This document shows positions 5,771-5,865 of a stretch of DNA of 5,865 nucleotides, one piece after another. The DNA is from an uncultured Sphingomonas sp. Lineage in GTDB: Bacteria > Pseudomonadota > Alphaproteobacteria > Sphingomonadales > Sphingomonadaceae. The stretch is from NCBI GenBank assembly GCA_946886845.1, contig CAMPJH010000104.1, positions 1-5,865 of the forward strand, given 5' to 3'. Numbering within the stretch: position 1 is the stretch's first letter; the number at the start of each line of letters is the position of its first letter. The notes beneath the pieces are model-generated. The model was not told where the DNA came from, did not search any database, and worked only from the letters and a program-made list of their open reading frames with translations. The position numbers and the translations under genes are program-made.

Positions 5771-5830
5771 ATGGGACTTCCAACCGCAAGGCAGCTCTTG
5801 TTGTCGATCTACCCGTTGGAGGTCCCTTGA
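5771..5830 (+). CDS. Possible 19-codon leader ORF
   Basis: An ATG at 5771 opens 19 codons (MGLPTARQLLLSIYPLEVP) that end at TGA 5828-5830, one base before the TTG start at 5832. Five of 19 residues are leucine, with three in a row (CTC TTG TTG). TTG is normally a minor codon in such GC-rich genomes. The ORF spans both arms of the hairpin at 5773-5826, so translating it would open that structure. There is no Shine-Dalgarno sequence, and the predicted transcript start is only about ten bases upstream, so it may be a chance frame. Confidence 0.2.
   Translation: MGLPTARQLLLSIYPLEVP
5773..5826 (+). promoter_or_regulatory. Leader hairpin that sequesters a Shine-Dalgarno sequence
   Basis: GGGACTTCCAAC (5773-5784) pairs with GTTGGAGGTCCC (5815-5826) over 12 consecutive base pairs with a single G-U, around a 30-base loop. 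The right arm contains GGAGG (5818-5822), the ribosome site for TTG 5832, so the folded leader should hide it. The loop can form a small inner hairpin, CAAG (5787-5790) with CTTG (5797-5800). The layout suits a thermosensor, a ligand- or protein-controlled switch, or a leader-peptide device. I cannot match it to a named RNA family; the anti-Shine-Dalgarno strand lacks the UYGCU typical of ROSE thermometers. Confidence 0.5.
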
Positions 5831-5831
5831 G

Positions 5832-5865
5832 TTGCACAAGCATCATCGCGCGCTGGGGCTAGCGA
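5832..5865 (+). CDS. Start of an unidentified gene, cut by the window edge
   Basis: Eleven codons (MHKHHRALGLA) are visible from TTG 5832, preceded by GGAGG at 5818-5822 with nine-base spacing. The basic start followed by a turn to hydrophobic residues could be the n-region of a signal peptide or membrane anchor, but too little is present to say. A competing TTG at 5827 gives only 11 codons before a TAG and is rejected. The call rests on the ribosome site, the promoter and the leader. Confidence 0.45.
   Translation, partial: MHKHHRALGLA

Overview
The window looks like chromosomal DNA of a GC-rich alphaproteobacterium, most likely a sphingomonad (order inferred, not proven). The evidence is a high-GC, strongly GC3-biased coding style, a short alphaproteobacterial-type SRP RNA, and an alpha/beta hydrolase of the form that, as I recall, sits beside Fe-S genes in this class. 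There are no insertion sequences, phage genes, CRISPR arrays or tRNAs. It reads as ordinary core genome, very tightly packed.

Layout. Positions 1-127 hold the 4.5S/SRP RNA gene (ffs, minus strand) with a clear promoter. A secreted EF-hand protein (208-921, plus) diverges from it. A minus-strand cluster follows (3448 down to 925): two tandem, non-identical cysteine desulfurases and an ISC-type [2Fe-2S] ferredoxin, each joined to the next by a 4-nt stop/start overlap. A COG2945-type alpha/beta hydrolase (3563-4243, plus) is transcribed away from that cluster. It converges on a 55-residue two-helix membrane protein (4385-4218, minus). The two genes overlap by 26 nt, and the overlap contains a perfect 8-bp inverted repeat that includes the hydrolase stop codon. 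A short helical acidic protein (4431-4697, plus) then converges, with a 4-nt overlap, on a PLP-dependent threonine/serine dehydratase (5608-4694, minus).

The last ~220 bases (5609-5831) are a divergent intergenic region. It carries a good sigma70-like promoter and a leader in which a 12-bp stem buries a strong Shine-Dalgarno sequence just before a gene that runs off the window. This is the least explained part of the window and the best candidate for undescribed cis-regulation.

Functionally, the desulfurases and ferredoxin form a sulfur-mobilisation and electron-supply module for Fe-S cluster assembly. No scaffold, IscR-type regulator or SufBCD gene is visible in the window. The other genes are linked only by position. 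I see no convincing novel multi-gene system; the notable points are regulatory and architectural.
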